This document shows positions 9,350 to 20,121 of a DNA stretch of 64,000 bases, in pieces (positions within the stretch are counted from its first letter, which is position 1; every line of letters begins with the position of its first letter). Both the position numbers and the translations under genes were made by a program. The stretch is from Azonexus hydrophilus DSM 23864 (lineage in GTDB: Bacteria > Pseudomonadota > Gammaproteobacteria > Burkholderiales > Rhodocyclaceae), in assembly GCF_000429605.1 (NCBI RefSeq), contig NZ_AUCE01000012.1, positions 1 through 64,000 of the forward strand. Direction: 5' to 3'. The notes beneath the pieces were generated by a model that was not told where the DNA came from, did no database searches, and was given only the letters and a program-made list of their open reading frames with translations.

Positions 9350-9784
9350 ATGCGTCTGAATACCATCAAGCCGGCTGAAGGCTCCAAGAAGGCCGCCAAG
9401 CGCGTCGGTCGCGGCATCGGTTCCGGCCTCGGCAAGACCTGTGGCCGTGGTCACAAGGGTCAGAAGTCCCGTTCCGGCGGTTTCCACAAGGTCGGTTTCG
9501 AGGGCGGTCAAATGCCCCTGCAACGCCGCCTGCCGAAGCGCGGTTTCAACTCGCTGACGCGTGCCCGCAATTACGAAGTTCGCCTCGGTGAACTGCAAGC
9601 CCTGCCGGTCGAGGAAATCGATCTGCTGGTCCTGCAGGTTGCTGGTGTCGTTCCGAATGACGCCCTGTCCGCCAAGGTGATCCTGTCGGGTGAGATCACC
9701 CGCAAGGTCGTCCTCAAGGGCATTGGCGCCACCAAGGGCGCCAAGGCAGCGATCGAAGCCGCTGGCGGCTCGGTCGGCGAGTAA
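9350..9784 (+). CDS. rplO: 50S ribosomal protein L15
   Basis: The 144-residue protein has the glycine/arginine-rich N-terminal tail with [19 protein letters not shown] and [18 protein letters not shown], the L15 signature, and a C-terminal globular domain. L15 is needed for late 50S assembly. A 20-base spacer leads to secY. Confidence 0.98.
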   Translation: MRLNTIKPAEGSKKAAKRVGRGIGSGLGKTCGRGHKGQKSRSGGFHKVGFEGGQMPLQRRLPKRGFNSLTRARNYEVRLGELQALPVEEIDLLVLQVAGVVPNDALSAKVILSGEITRKVVLKGIGATKGAKAAIEAAGGSVGE

Positions 9785-9804
9785 GACACGGAAAGGGCAG
9801 AACG

Positions 9805-11127
9805 TTGGCAGCAAATCCGAATACCGTAGGCAAGGGCGGAAAATTTGGCGACCTCAAGCGTCGTCTCTGGTTCCTGCTTGGCGCACTGGTTGTGTATCGC
9901 ATCGGCGCGCATATTCCGGTTCCCGGTATCGACCCCAACGTTCTGGCCGATCTGTTCAATTCGCAACAGGGCGGCATCCTGGGCATGTTCAACATGTTCT
10001 CCGGTGGTGCCCTGTCGCGTTTCACCATCTTCGCGCTGGGGATCATGCCGTACATTTCGGCGTCGATCATCATGCAGCTGATGAGTGTCGCCAGCCCGCA
10101 GCTCGAAGCCCTCAAGAAAGAGGGTGAGGCCGGTCGGCGCAAGATTACCCAATACACCCGCTACGGTACCGTCGTCCTGGCTCTGTTCCAGGGTATCGGC
10201 ATTGCCGTTGCGCTCGAAGCCCAGCCCGGTCTGGTCAACGATCCCGGTTTCATGTTCCGTCTGACCACGGTGTCGACCTTGCTGACCGGCACGATGTTCC
10301 TGATGTGGCTCGGTGAGCAGATTACCGAACGCGGCATCGGCAACGGCATCTCGATGATCATCTTCGCCGGTATTGCGGCTGGCCTGCCCAGCGCCATCGG
10401 TGGCCTGCTCGAACTGGTCCGCACCGGTGCCATGCATCCGCTGACCGCCATCGTGATCTGTATCCTGGTTGTCGTGGTTACCGCCTTCGTCGTCTTCGTC
10501 GAACGGGGTCAGCGCAAGATTCTGGTGAATTACGCCAAGCGCCAGGTGGGCAACAAGATTTACGGCGGTCAGAGCTCGCACCTGCCGCTCAAGCTGAACA
10601 TGTCGGGCGTCATCCCGCCGATTTTCGCCTCGTCGATCATCCTCTTCCCGGCGACGCTGGCTGGCTGGTTCGGTTCGAGCGAGTCGATGACCTGGCTGAA
10701 GGACATGGCGGCGGTATTGTCGCCCGGTCAGCCGATCTACGTCATGCTGTACGCAGCAGCGATCATTTTCTTCTGCTTCTTCTATACGGCCCTGGTGTTC
10801 AATTCCAAGGAAACCGCCGACAACCTGAAGAAGAGTGGCGCCTTTGTCCCGGGTATTCGTCCGGGCGAACAGACTGCACGCTACATCGACAAGATCCTGA
10901 TGCGCCTGACGCTGATCGGTGCTGCCTACATCACGCTGGTGTGTCTGCTGCCAGAGTTCCTGATTCTCAAGTGGAACGTGCCGTTCTACTTCGGCGGTAC
11001 CTCGCTGCTGATCATTGTTGTCGTTACGATGGATTTCATGTCCCAGGTTCAGGCCTACGTCATGTCCCAGCAATATGAAAGTCTCTTGAAGAAAGCAAAC
11101 TTCAAGGGATCACCAATGATCAAGTAA
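9805..11127 (+). CDS. secY: SecY, core channel of the Sec translocon
   Basis: The 440-residue protein shows the ten-helix SecY pattern, with the plug-region segment [19 protein letters not shown] and the cytoplasmic motif [20 protein letters not shown] stretch in the C4 loop. It forms the protein-conducting channel in the inner membrane with SecE and SecG. The start is TTG at 9805; no in-frame ATG occurs for about 57 codons, and the translation from TTG is a normal SecY N-terminus ([20 protein letters not shown]). GGAAAGGG lies upstream. The rare start may tune SecY output relative to ribosomal proteins. Confidence 0.97.
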   Translation: MAANPNTVGKGGKFGDLKRRLWFLLGALVVYRIGAHIPVPGIDPNVLADLFNSQQGGILGMFNMFSGGALSRFTIFALGIMPYISASIIMQLMSVASPQLEALKKEGEAGRRKITQYTRYGTVVLALFQGIGIAVALEAQPGLVNDPGFMFRLTTVSTLLTGTMFLMWLGEQITERGIGNGISMIIFAGIAAGLPSAIGGLLELVRTGAMHPLTAIVICILVVVVTAFVVFVERGQRKILVNYAKRQVGNKIYGGQSSHLPLKLNMSGVIPPIFASSIILFPATLAGWFGSSESMTWLKDMAAVLSPGQPIYVMLYAAAIIFFCFFYTALVFNSKETADNLKKSGAFVPGIRPGEQTARYIDKILMRLTLIGAAYITLVCLLPEFLILKWNVPFYFGGTSLLIIVVVTMDFMSQVQAYVMSQQYESLLKKANFKGSPMIK

Positions 11128-11132
11128 GCGCG

Positions 11133-11351
11133 ATGGCAAAAGAAGACTATATCGAGATGCAGGGCGAGGTTATCGAAAACCTCCCCAATGCAACTTTCAA
11201 GGTCAAGTTGGAAAACGGGCACGTTGTGCTTGGCTTCATCTCCGGAAAAATGCGTATGCACTACATCCGCATCCTTCCCGGTGACAAGGTCACGGTGCAA
11301 TTGACCCCGTACGATTTAAGCAAGGCCCGGATCGTTTTCCGGGCAAAGTAA
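11133..11351 (+). CDS. infA: Translation initiation factor IF-1
   Basis: The 72-residue OB-fold protein starts [20 protein letters not shown] and contains [22 protein letters not shown]-1 occupies the ribosomal A site during initiation. Its place between secY and rpmJ is the betaproteobacterial arrangement; in E. coli infA lies elsewhere. It starts five bases after secY. A 74-base gap with no clear element follows before rpmJ. Confidence 0.98.
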   Translation: MAKEDYIEMQGEVIENLPNATFKVKLENGHVVLGFISGKMRMHYIRILPGDKVTVQLTPYDLSKARIVFRAK

Positions 11352-11425
11352 AAGTTCTCTACGCAATAAACCGCAGGGCAAGGAATCACGGCTGCTTCCA
11401 AGCTCTCGCAGACGAGGAGTGAATC

Positions 11426-11539
11426 ATGAAAGTGCAACCTTCAGTGAAGCGCGTTTGCCGCAATTGCAAGGTGATCCGTCGCAAGGGCGTCGTGCGCGTC
11501 ATTTGCAAGGATCCGCGTCACAAACAGCGCCAGGGTTAA
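11426..11539 (+). CDS. rpmJ: 50S ribosomal protein L36 (zinc-binding form)
   Basis: This 37-residue protein begins [20 protein letters not shown]. It keeps the zinc ligands Cys11, Cys14 and Cys27 and the histidine of the DPRHKQRQG ending, so it is the zinc-dependent form of L36. GACGAGGAG precedes the ATG. Its stop codon is part of the hairpin at 11538-11559 that separates it from rpsM. Confidence 0.96.
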   Translation: MKVQPSVKRVCRNCKVIRRKGVVRVICKDPRHKQRQG

Positions 11540-11559
11540 TGCCTGACGAAGTCGGCATT
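11538..11559 (+). other. Hairpin at the spc/alpha junction
   Basis: AATGCC (11538-11543) pairs with GGCATT (11554-11559). Inside it GAC pairs with GTC around a GAA loop, with one bulged T. The stem overlaps the rpmJ stop codon and is followed by an AT-rich stretch before rpsM. It could be an attenuator or part of a leader where S4 regulates the alpha operon; that role is inferred from E. coli only. Confidence 0.5.
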
Positions 11560-11589
11560 CGTTAATTTTAGAAATATTGGAGTGAATCG

Positions 11590-11952
11590 ATGGCCCGTAT
11601 TGCAGGGGTAAACATTCCGAACCATCAGCATGCCTGCATCGCCCTGACGGCGATCTACGGCATCGGCCGTACCCGCGCACAGCAAATCTGTGACGCGGCC
11701 GGTGTTGGTCGTACCACCAAAATGAAGGACATTTCCGATACGGATATGGACCGTCTGCGTGATGAAGTGGCGAAGTTCACCGTTGAAGGTGATCTGCGTC
11801 GTGAAGTCACGATGAACATCAAGCGCCTGATGGACCTCGGTTGCTACCGTGGTCTGCGTCACCGCAAGGGTCTGCCCTGCCGCGGTCAACGCACCAAGAC
11901 CAACGCTCGTACCCGCAAGGGTCCGCGCAAGGCCATCGCTGGCAAGAAGTAA
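11590..11952 (+). CDS. rpsM: 30S ribosomal protein S13
   Basis: The 120-residue protein starts [20 protein letters not shown], has [16 protein letters not shown] (helix-two-turn-helix), and ends in a basic tail with [21 protein letters not shown]13 bridges to the 50S subunit through L5 and contacts P-site tRNA. It heads the alpha block, with TTGGAG upstream of the ATG. Confidence 0.98.
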   Translation: MARIAGVNIPNHQHACIALTAIYGIGRTRAQQICDAAGVGRTTKMKDISDTDMDRLRDEVAKFTVEGDLRREVTMNIKRLMDLGCYRGLRHRKGLPCRGQRTKTNARTRKGPRKAIAGKK

Positions 11953-11964
11953 TAGGGATAGAAC

Positions 11965-12354
11965 ATGGCTAAGACTGCTACCAAAGTTCGCAAGAAGGTC
12001 AAGAAGAACGTTGCCGAGGGCATTGCCCACATCCACGCTTCGTTCAACAACACCATCATCACCATTACCGATCGCCAGGGCAATGCGCTGTCGTGGGCAA
12101 CTTCCGGCGGTGCCGGCTTCCGCGGTTCGCGTAAGTCCACCCCGTTCGCTGCTCAGGTCGCCGCTGAAGCTGCCGGCAAGGTAGCCCAGGAATGTGGCGT
12201 CAAGAATCTGGAAGTGCGCATCAAGGGCCCCGGCCCAGGCCGCGAATCCTCTGTCCGTGCGCTGAACGCACTGGGCATGAAGATCACCGCGATTTCCGAC
12301 GTGACGCCGGTGCCGCACAACGGCTGCCGTCCGCCCAAGAAGCGCCGCATCTAA
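11965..12354 (+). CDS. rpsK: 30S ribosomal protein S11
   Basis: The 129-residue protein has a basic start, the [20 protein letters not shown] core and the C-terminal signature [20 protein letters not shown] plus [12 protein letters not shown]11 lies on the 30S platform and contacts mRNA near the Shine-Dalgarno helix. It is twelve bases from both rpsM and rpsD. Confidence 0.98.
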   Translation: MAKTATKVRKKVKKNVAEGIAHIHASFNNTIITITDRQGNALSWATSGGAGFRGSRKSTPFAAQVAAEAAGKVAQECGVKNLEVRIKGPGPGRESSVRALNALGMKITAISDVTPVPHNGCRPPKKRRI

Positions 12355-12366
12355 GGAGAAAGACAA

Positions 12367-12996
12367 GTGGCTCGTAATCTCGATCCGAAATGCCGTCAGT
12401 GCCGCCGCGAAGGCGAAAAGCTGTTCCTGAAGGGCGAAAAGTGTTTTACCGACAAGTGTGCCATCGAGCGTCGCTCGTATGCGCCGGGTCAGCATGGCCA
12501 GAAGTCTGGCGCCCGTCTCTCCGACTACGGCGTCCACCTGCGTGCCAAGCAGAAGATCCGTCGTGTCTATGGCGTTCTCGAAGGCCAGTTCCGTCGCACC
12601 TTTGCCGAAGCTGAGCGCCGTAAAGGCCAGACCGGTGAAAACCTGCTGCAGTTGCTGGAAGCCCGCCTGGATTCCGTCGCCTACCGCATGGGCTTTGGTG
12701 CTTCGCGCACCGAATCCCGTCAGATCGTCCGTCACAACGGCGTTCTGGTTAACGGCAAGCGCGTGAATATTCCTTCCTACCTCGTCAAGCCGGGTGATGT
12801 CGTCCAGCTGACCGAGCGTTCCCGTGCCTCGCTGCGTTGCAAGGCCGCTCTCGAAGCTGCCGAGTCGCGTGGCTTCCCGGAATGGATCTCGGTCGATGTC
12901 AAGGAAGGCAAGGGCACGTTCAAGGCCATGCCGCAGCGCTCTGAGCTGCCGGCCACCCTGAACGAAGGTCTGGTCATCGAACTTTATTCGAAGTAA
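12367..12996 (+). CDS. rpsD: 30S ribosomal protein S4 (four-cysteine form)
   Basis: The 209-residue protein uses a GTG start at 12367 with AAGGAG upstream. The N-terminus [20 protein letters not shown] plus [13 protein letters not shown] supplies four cysteines (9, 12, 26, 31) in a zinc-finger arrangement like that of Thermus S4 and unlike E. coli S4. The S4 domain follows ([13 protein letters not shown]). S4 initiates 16S rRNA folding and may autoregulate the alpha operon, as it does in E. coli. Confidence 0.98.
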   Translation: MARNLDPKCRQCRREGEKLFLKGEKCFTDKCAIERRSYAPGQHGQKSGARLSDYGVHLRAKQKIRRVYGVLEGQFRRTFAEAERRKGQTGENLLQLLEARLDSVAYRMGFGASRTESRQIVRHNGVLVNGKRVNIPSYLVKPGDVVQLTERSRASLRCKAALEAAESRGFPEWISVDVKEGKGTFKAMPQRSELPATLNEGLVIELYSK

Positions 12997-13020
12997 CCCG
13001 CAAGCAGAGGAATCTAGCCC

Positions 13021-13995
13021 ATGCAAAGCAGTGGACTTCTTAAGCCCCGCATCATCGACGTACAGAGTGTTTCGCCGGTCGAAGCCAAGGTGGTCATGGA
13101 GCCGTTTGAACGCGGTTTCGGTCACACCCTCGGCAACGCCCTGCGTCGCATCCTGTTGTCGTCGATGCCGGGTTATGCACCGACGGAAGTGTCGATCGAC
13201 GGTGTGCTGCACGAATACTCGACCATCGACGGCGTCCAGGAAGACGTCGTCGACATCCTCCTGAACCTCAAGGGGGTCGTCTTCAAGCTGCACAACCGCG
13301 AGGTCGTCACCCTGAAGCTGGCCAAGGAAGGCGAGGGCGTGATTCGCGCTGGCGACATCGAGTTGCCGCACGACGTCGAAATCATCAATCCGGAGCACGT
13401 CATTGCCCACCTGTCCACCGCAGGCAAGCTGGCGATGGAAATCAAGGTCGAAAAGGGCCGTGGCTACGTTCCGGGTAACGTCCGTAATCTTGGCGATGCC
13501 AAGACCATCGGCCAATTGGTGCTGGATGCCTCGTTCAGCCCGGTTCGTCGCGTTGCCTACTCGGTCGAGAACGCCCGGGTCGAGCAGCGTACCGACCTGG
13601 ACAAGCTGATCGTCGATATCGAAACCAACGGTGTGGTCGAACCGGAAGAAGCGATCCGTTACGCTGCCCGCGTGCTGATCGAGCAACTGTCGGTCTTTGC
13701 CGATCTGGAAGGCACGGCGCCGGTCGCCGAAGCCTCCAAGCCGGCCCAGGTTGACCCGGTACTGCTCCGTCCGGTTGATGATCTCGAACTGACGGTTCGC
13801 TCCGCGAACTGCCTCAAGGCCGAGAATATCTACTACATCGGCGACCTCATCCAGCGCACCGAAAACGAGCTGCTCAAGACCCCGAACCTGGGTCGCAAGT
13901 CGCTCAACGAAATCAAGGAAGTTCTTGCCGCACGTGGTCTCACGCTCGGCATGAAACTGGAAAACTGGCCGCCCGCCGGTCTGGAGAAGGCGTAA
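13021..13995 (+). CDS. rpoA: RNA polymerase alpha subunit
   Basis: The 324-residue protein has the N-terminal dimerisation domain (residues ~1-230, with [20 protein letters not shown]), a short linker, and the C-terminal domain (~250-324, with [19 protein letters not shown] and [17 protein letters not shown]) that contacts UP elements and activators. It scaffolds assembly of beta and beta'. Position between rpsD and rplQ is canonical. Confidence 0.99.
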   Translation: MQSSGLLKPRIIDVQSVSPVEAKVVMEPFERGFGHTLGNALRRILLSSMPGYAPTEVSIDGVLHEYSTIDGVQEDVVDILLNLKGVVFKLHNREVVTLKLAKEGEGVIRAGDIELPHDVEIINPEHVIAHLSTAGKLAMEIKVEKGRGYVPGNVRNLGDAKTIGQLVLDASFSPVRRVAYSVENARVEQRTDLDKLIVDIETNGVVEPEEAIRYAARVLIEQLSVFADLEGTAPVAEASKPAQVDPVLLRPVDDLELTVRSANCLKAENIYYIGDLIQRTENELLKTPNLGRKSLNEIKEVLAARGLTLGMKLENWPPAGLEKA

Positions 13996-14052
13996 GCCTT
14001 TTCCCGATCCGGGCAGTCAAGGGACGCCTGCAGAACATAGAAAGGATTAACC

Positions 14053-14451
14053 ATGCGTCACCGCAATGGACTTCGCAAACTGAACCGCACCAGCAGCCAT
14101 CGCCTGGCGATGCTGCGCAACATGACCGTTTCCCTGCTCCGTCACGAGGCCATCAAGACCACGTTGCCGAAGGCCAAGGAACTGCGTCGTGTCGTCGAAC
14201 CGATGATCACCCTCGGCAAGAACCCGACGCTGGCCAACAAGCGTCTGGCCTTTGACCGTCTTCGCGATCGTGAGATCGTGGTCAAGCTGTTCGCCGAAAT
14301 CGGTCCGCGCTACGCCACCCGTCCGGGCGGCTACCTGCGCATCCTGAAGTGCGGCTTCCGCGTTGGCGACAACGCACCGATGGCTTTTGTCGAACTGCTC
14401 GATCGTCCCGAGCCGACCGAAGCTGTTGAAGTCGATGAGTCGGCCGAGTAA
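14053..14451 (+). CDS. rplQ: 50S ribosomal protein L17
   Basis: The 132-residue protein starts [20 protein letters not shown] and contains [20 protein letters not shown], the L17 signature. It ends with a short acidic tail. It is the last gene of the ribosomal block, 57 bases after rpoA, with a strong terminator just behind it. Confidence 0.98.
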   Translation: MRHRNGLRKLNRTSSHRLAMLRNMTVSLLRHEAIKTTLPKAKELRRVVEPMITLGKNPTLANKRLAFDRLRDREIVVKLFAEIGPRYATRPGGYLRILKCGFRVGDNAPMAFVELLDRPEPTEAVEVDESAE

Positions 14452-14470
14452 TCGTCCTCCTCACGCAATG

Positions 14471-14497
14471 AAAAAAGGCCGGGTAACCGGCCTTTTT
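14471..14497. terminator. Bidirectional terminator closing the ribosomal block
   Basis: GGCCGG (14477-14482) pairs with CCGGCC (14487-14492) around a GTAA loop, flanked by A6 on the left and T5 on the right. It therefore reads as a terminator both for rplQ and for the convergent response-regulator gene. Confidence 0.9.
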
Positions 14498-14515
14498 CTA
14501 TTTGGCTGACAGAAA

Positions 14516-16033
<1,518 letters not shown>

Positions 16034-16078
16034 GGCAAGGGTCAATCGGAGATGCGCTCGGGTAGCGTATCTGCACAA

Positions 16079-17899
16079 TCATGCTACCACGCCTTCGCCG
16101 CCCGGTTCCTGAATTTCCCGCTGTTGCAGGAACCACATGTCGGCGTACTTGCCGGCCGCAGCGAGCAGGGCCGCGTGCGTGCCGCGTTCGACGACGCGTC
16201 CGTCTTCCATGACCAGGATGCAGTCGGCGTTCATCACTGTGGACAGCCGGTGGGCGATGATCAGCGTGGTCCGGCCGCGGGCGGCTACCTCGAGTTGCTG
16301 CTGGATGGCGCGTTCGGTCGCGGAGTCGAGTGCGGAAGTGGCTTCATCGAAGATCAGGATCGGCGGGTCCTTGAGCAAGGCCCGGGCAATCGCCACCCGC
16401 TGCTTTTCGCCGCCCGAGAGTTTCAGCCCGCGTTCACCGACCCGGGTCTGGTACTTGTCCGGCAGGCCGTCGATGAAATCGTGCAGGCTGGCTGCGCGGG
16501 CGGCGGCGAACACCGCGTCGTCATCGGCATCCGGCTTGCCGTAGCGGATGTTGTACAGGATCGTGTCGTTGAACAGCACGGTGTCCTGGGGGACGATGCC
16601 GATGGCCGAGCGCAGGCTGTGCTGGGTGACGCTGCGCAGATCGTGCCCGTTGATCCGGATGCTGCCGTTGCTGACATCGTAGAAACGGTAGAGCAGGCGC
16701 GACAGCGTGGACTTGCCGGCGCCCGAATGGCCGACCACCGCGTAGGTCTGCCCCGGCGGGATGGTGAAGCTGACGTCGTGCAGGATGCGGCGGCTGGTTT
16801 CATAGGCAAAGCCGACGCTGTCGAAATCGACCTGCATCTGCCGGTCTGCCGGCAAGGTGTGAGCGTCCGCTGCGTCGGCAACCTCGCGGTGTTCGTTGAG
16901 CAACCCGAACATCCGCTCGATGTCGGTCAGCGCCTGGCGAATTTCGCGATAGACGATGCCGAGAAAATTCAGCGGCATGTAGAGCTGGATCAGGAAGGCG
17001 TTGACCAGGACCAGATCGCCGATACTCATCCGCCCTTCGACCACGCCGTTGGCCGCGCGCCACATCATGGCCGTTACCCCCAGGGCAATGATTGCCTGCT
17101 GGCCGAGATTGAGCAGCGCCAGGCTGCTCTGGCTGCGGGTGCTGGCATCTTCGAGCTTGACCAGTTGCTCGTCGTAGCGCTTCGCTTCCCAGGCTTCGTT
17201 GTTGAAATATTTGACCGTCTCGTAATTGAGCAGGCTATCGACCGCCTTGGTGTTGGCGGCTGAGTCGCTTTCGTTGACGGCGCGCCGGATGGCTATGCGC
17301 CAATTGCTGACCTTGACCGTGAACACGATGTAGGCGATCAGCGAAGCCGCCGTGATCAATACATAGCCGATGTCGTACTGGACGTAGAGGATGATCAGTA
17401 CCAGCCCGATCTCGATCAGGGTCGGCAGGATCGAATACAGGGTGTAGGAAATCAGGCTGGAGATCGAGCGCGTGCCGCGTTCAAGGTCACGGGAAATGCC
17501 GCCGGTCTGGCGTTCCAGGTGAAAACGCAGGGATAGCGCGTGCAGGTGCTGGAAGACTTCCAGCGCCACCTTGCGGATGGCCCGCTGGGTAACGCGGGCA
17601 AACAGCAGTTCGCGCAATTCGGTGAACAGCGAGTTGGAGAAGCGCAGTGCGCCGTAAAGCGCCAGCAGCATCACCGGCAGCGCCAGTACCTCGCCCGACA
17701 TGCCGTCGATCATGTCCTTGAAGACCAGCGGAACCCCGACATTAGCCAGTTTGGCGGCGACCAGGCAGAACAGGGCGGCAACGACCCGAAAACGGTACTG
17801 CCAGAGATAGGGGAAGAGCGTGCGCACCGTCTGCCAGACGTGGATCTCCTGCAGCGGTTGCCCGGCAGGCGGTTTGGGTAAGGCGGTGGCGCGGCGCAT
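16079..17899 (-). CDS. ABC exporter of the Atm1/heavy-metal-tolerance family
   Basis: The 606-residue half-transporter has six membrane helices in its first ~330 residues and one nucleotide-binding domain. That domain has Walker A VVGHSGAGKSTLSRLLYR, signature LSGGEKQRVAIARAL and Walker B ILIFDEATSALD. The motif LNYETVKYFNNEAWE in the membrane domain is typical of Atm1/HMT1 proteins, which export glutathione-linked sulfur or metal compounds. It would act as a homodimer in the inner membrane; the substrate is inferred from family. The ATG at 17899 gives the usual length; an upstream start at 17980 adds an unlikely leader. Confidence 0.88.
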   Translation of the reverse strand: MRRATALPKPPAGQPLQEIHVWQTVRTLFPYLWQYRFRVVAALFCLVAAKLANVGVPLVFKDMIDGMSGEVLALPVMLLALYGALRFSNSLFTELRELLFARVTQRAIRKVALEVFQHLHALSLRFHLERQTGGISRDLERGTRSISSLISYTLYSILPTLIEIGLVLIILYVQYDIGYVLITAASLIAYIVFTVKVSNWRIAIRRAVNESDSAANTKAVDSLLNYETVKYFNNEAWEAKRYDEQLVKLEDASTRSQSSLALLNLGQQAIIALGVTAMMWRAANGVVEGRMSIGDLVLVNAFLIQLYMPLNFLGIVYREIRQALTDIERMFGLLNEHREVADAADAHTLPADRQMQVDFDSVGFAYETSRRILHDVSFTIPPGQTYAVVGHSGAGKSTLSRLLYRFYDVSNGSIRINGHDLRSVTQHSLRSAIGIVPQDTVLFNDTILYNIRYGKPDADDDAVFAAARAASLHDFIDGLPDKYQTRVGERGLKLSGGEKQRVAIARALLKDPPILIFDEATSALDSATERAIQQQLEVAARGRTTLIIAHRLSTVMNADCILVMEDGRVVERGTHAALLAAAGKYADMWFLQQREIQEPGGEGVVA

Positions 17900-17989
17900 G
17901 GGGGCTGCCCTGAGTCTCGAAGGAAACGAGTATATGAAATAAGCGGGATTTCCGGGAGAATCGACAGGACCTGTCGTCAAGGATTTTTC

Positions 17990-18403
17990 ATGAACAAGCC
18001 AAGCCTTTGTTTGCCGGACCGTCAGCCCACCTTGCGCGTGGTGCCGATGCCGGCTGATCTCAATCAGAACGGTGATGTTTTCGGCGGCTGGGTCATGGCC
18101 CAGGTCGATGTGGCCGGTGCCATTCCCGCCATGCGCCGGGCTCGTGGCCGGGTGGCCACCGTTTCCGTGAATTCATTCCAGTTCCGGCAACCAGTGTCGG
18201 TGGGCGATATCGTCAGCTTTTATGCGGAAATCGTGCATGTGGGCCGGACCTCGTTGACGGTACGCGTCGAGGTCTTTGCCGAGCGGAATTATGCCGATCC
18301 GATCACCGTCAAGGTGACCCAGGCCGAGCTGACTTACGTGGCAATTGACGAATCCGGCAACAAACGCGAGGTTCCCGGCAAAAATGGCGGGGAAATGGAA
18401 TAA
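17990..18403 (+). CDS. yciA: Acyl-CoA thioesterase, YciA-like hotdog protein
   Basis: The 137-residue single hotdog domain has DLNQNGDVFGGWVMAQVD, with the catalytic Asp region of YciA-type thioesterases, followed by NSFQFRQPVSVGDIVSFYAE. The family hydrolyses a broad range of acyl-CoAs in the cytoplasm. Length is normal. AAGGATTTTTC precedes the ATG. It is divergent from the ABC exporter and ends 45 bases before a FadL-type porin, a plausible functional pairing around fatty acids but not proof of one. Confidence 0.85.
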   Translation: MNKPSLCLPDRQPTLRVVPMPADLNQNGDVFGGWVMAQVDVAGAIPAMRRARGRVATVSVNSFQFRQPVSVGDIVSFYAEIVHVGRTSLTVRVEVFAERNYADPITVKVTQAELTYVAIDESGNKREVPGKNGGEME

Positions 18404-18406
18404 AAT
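18401..18406 (+). promoter_or_regulatory. Candidate -10 box for the FadL-type porin gene
   Basis: TAAAATCGCGCG begins here, 42 bases before the start codon. The TA(T/A)AATCG form recurs ahead of several genes in this window. I found no good -35 box. Confidence 0.3.
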
Positions 18407-18447
18407 CGCGCGATCAAATAATTCGGATGTCTTCGGGGATTCAGGAA

Positions 18448-19545
18448 ATGAACAAGACCACCATGCGTACCCTGCCTGCTGCAATGCTGCTGGCCATGTC
18501 TGGCCTGGCATCGGCAGCCGGTTACCAGGCGCTTGAGCAGAATGCCAGCGGACTGGGCGTCGCGTACGCAGGCTCGGCAGCCATCGCAGACAATGCCGCC
18601 ACGCTGTTTGCCAATCCGGCCGGCATGAGCCGCCTTGAAGGCGTCAATTTCTCCATGGGCGTGGTCGGTGTGTCAGAGCGTTACAAGTTCCGTAACAATG
18701 CCGGTGTGAGCTCGGGCGGTGATGCCGGCGAAAGCAATGCCTTGCCCAATGCCTACCTGACCTGGCAGTTCACGCCGGCTCTAACCGTTGGTCTGGGTGT
18801 TTCCCGGCCGTACCTGCTCGATACGCGTTATGACGCTGGCTGGGCCGGAAGTGCGTCCGGCATCGAAACCGAACTGACCACGGTTAATGTCAATCCGGCC
18901 ATCGCTTACAAGGTTAGCGACGTGGTTTCCCTCGGTGCCGGCCTGAACTACCAGACGATGGACGTCCGCCTGACCCGTACCGGGGAAGATTTCAAGGGCG
19001 ACGACAACTCGCTGGGCTGGAATGTCGGTGCGTTGTTCACGCTATCGCCGGCCATGCGTGTCGGGGTCGCTTATCGTTCGAAGATCGAGCATGCGATTTC
19101 GGGAACTGATTCAGGCGTTGCCGCGCGACGCGATATCGATACGCCGGCGGTGTTCACCCTGTCGGTCTGGCAACAGGTTTCCGATCGCTGGGAGGCCATG
19201 GGAGACCTGTCCCATACACGCTGGAAGGGAGTCGATGGATTTGATCTTGACAATGCCTGGCGCCTCGCTTGGGGGGCCGCCTACAAGTACAACGATCAGG
19301 CAAAGTTGAAATTCGGTATTGCCTATGACCGTTCGCCGGTAACCGACAGCAAGCGTACCGTGCGCATGCCGGATAGCAGTCGCTTGTGGCTGTCGGTGGG
19401 CGGGCAGTGGACCTTTGGTCGCAGCCTGCTTGATGTCGGCTATGCTTATCGCTACATGCGTGATGTCAGTATCGAGCAAGGTGTGATCGGGAAGTACGAT
19501 AGCGCAGCCCACGTCGTGGGTGTCCAGTATTCGATCGGGTTCTAA
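18448..19545 (+). CDS. FadL/OMPP1-family outer-membrane transporter
   Basis: The 365-residue protein has a signal peptide ending near ASA and a mature N-terminus GYQALEQNASGLGVAYAGSA, the FadL plug-region signature. It is followed by alternating aromatic beta strands and an aromatic C-terminus (VQYSIGF) suited to an outer-membrane barrel. FadL proteins carry long-chain fatty acids or other hydrophobic compounds inward. At 365 residues it is shorter than E. coli FadL (~446), so the substrate is uncertain. The ATG at 18448 follows CAGGA; the one at 18427 would place an odd leader before the signal peptide. Confidence 0.88.
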   Translation: MNKTTMRTLPAAMLLAMSGLASAAGYQALEQNASGLGVAYAGSAAIADNAATLFANPAGMSRLEGVNFSMGVVGVSERYKFRNNAGVSSGGDAGESNALPNAYLTWQFTPALTVGLGVSRPYLLDTRYDAGWAGSASGIETELTTVNVNPAIAYKVSDVVSLGAGLNYQTMDVRLTRTGEDFKGDDNSLGWNVGALFTLSPAMRVGVAYRSKIEHAISGTDSGVAARRDIDTPAVFTLSVWQQVSDRWEAMGDLSHTRWKGVDGFDLDNAWRLAWGAAYKYNDQAKLKFGIAYDRSPVTDSKRTVRMPDSSRLWLSVGGQWTFGRSLLDVGYAYRYMRDVSIEQGVIGKYDSAAHVVGVQYSIGF

Positions 19546-19551
19546 GGGGTC

Positions 19552-20112
19552 GTGTTCGGCGCCAGTCTGCCTTCGCTCGAAATCGCCGGTCTCACCATCG
19601 GCGTGCGCGAGGCCGTACTTGCGCTGATCGTTCTGGTTGCGCTGTATATCGCCGTTGTTCTGTGGCGGATGCGTCGGCTGGGAGGCATGTCGGCAGCGCC
19701 ATCCACCAGCCTTGCTGCGGGGAAAGCCGAGCCAACGGAAATCCCCGCTGCGGCCGGAAACGAGGATGAATCGACGTTGCCAGACCGCCGTAGCGATACC
19801 CTGTCGGCTGACAGTTTTGCCTCATCGTCCGCTCGACTGGCCAGCGAACTGGTCACCGAAGGTCTGGCGCGCGAACTGGGCCAGTTGCGCGACGAAGTCG
19901 ATGCGATGCGCGGTGAACTGGCCGCCTTGCGCGAGGACATGCTGCAGGAAGTCGCGCATCTGCGGGCTGCGCAGACCGTTTCACCGATTTACGGCGATGC
20001 GGTACAGATGGCGGCAGCAGGTTACGACGCAGCGGCGATTGCCGAACGCTGCGGCATTGCGCGCGCCGAAGCCGAGCTGGTGGTGGCTCTCGCTCGCAGC
20101 CAGGTTCAGTGA
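19552..20112 (+). CDS. DUF2802 membrane-anchored protein
   Basis: The 186-residue protein has one N-terminal membrane helix (residues ~18-40), a low-complexity linker, a coiled-coil stretch (~100-140, LGQLRDEVDAMRGELAALRE) and a small C-terminal helix-turn-helix-like domain (YDAAAIAERCGIARAEAELV) matching my recollection of DUF2802. It starts at GTG after AAGGGGT, six bases behind the porin gene. The function of the family is unknown to me. Its neighbour downstream is a SPOR-domain protein only nine bases away. Confidence 0.7.
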   Translation: MFGASLPSLEIAGLTIGVREAVLALIVLVALYIAVVLWRMRRLGGMSAAPSTSLAAGKAEPTEIPAAAGNEDESTLPDRRSDTLSADSFASSSARLASELVTEGLARELGQLRDEVDAMRGELAALREDMLQEVAHLRAAQTVSPIYGDAVQMAAAGYDAAAIAERCGIARAEAELVVALARSQVQ

Positions 20113-20121
20113 GGAATGAGC

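Noticed and set aside
11536..13686. 716-codon minus-strand frame opposite rpsM-rpsK-rpsD-rpoA
   Set aside because: Same shadow effect; it crosses four essential genes and their spacers and resembles nothing.
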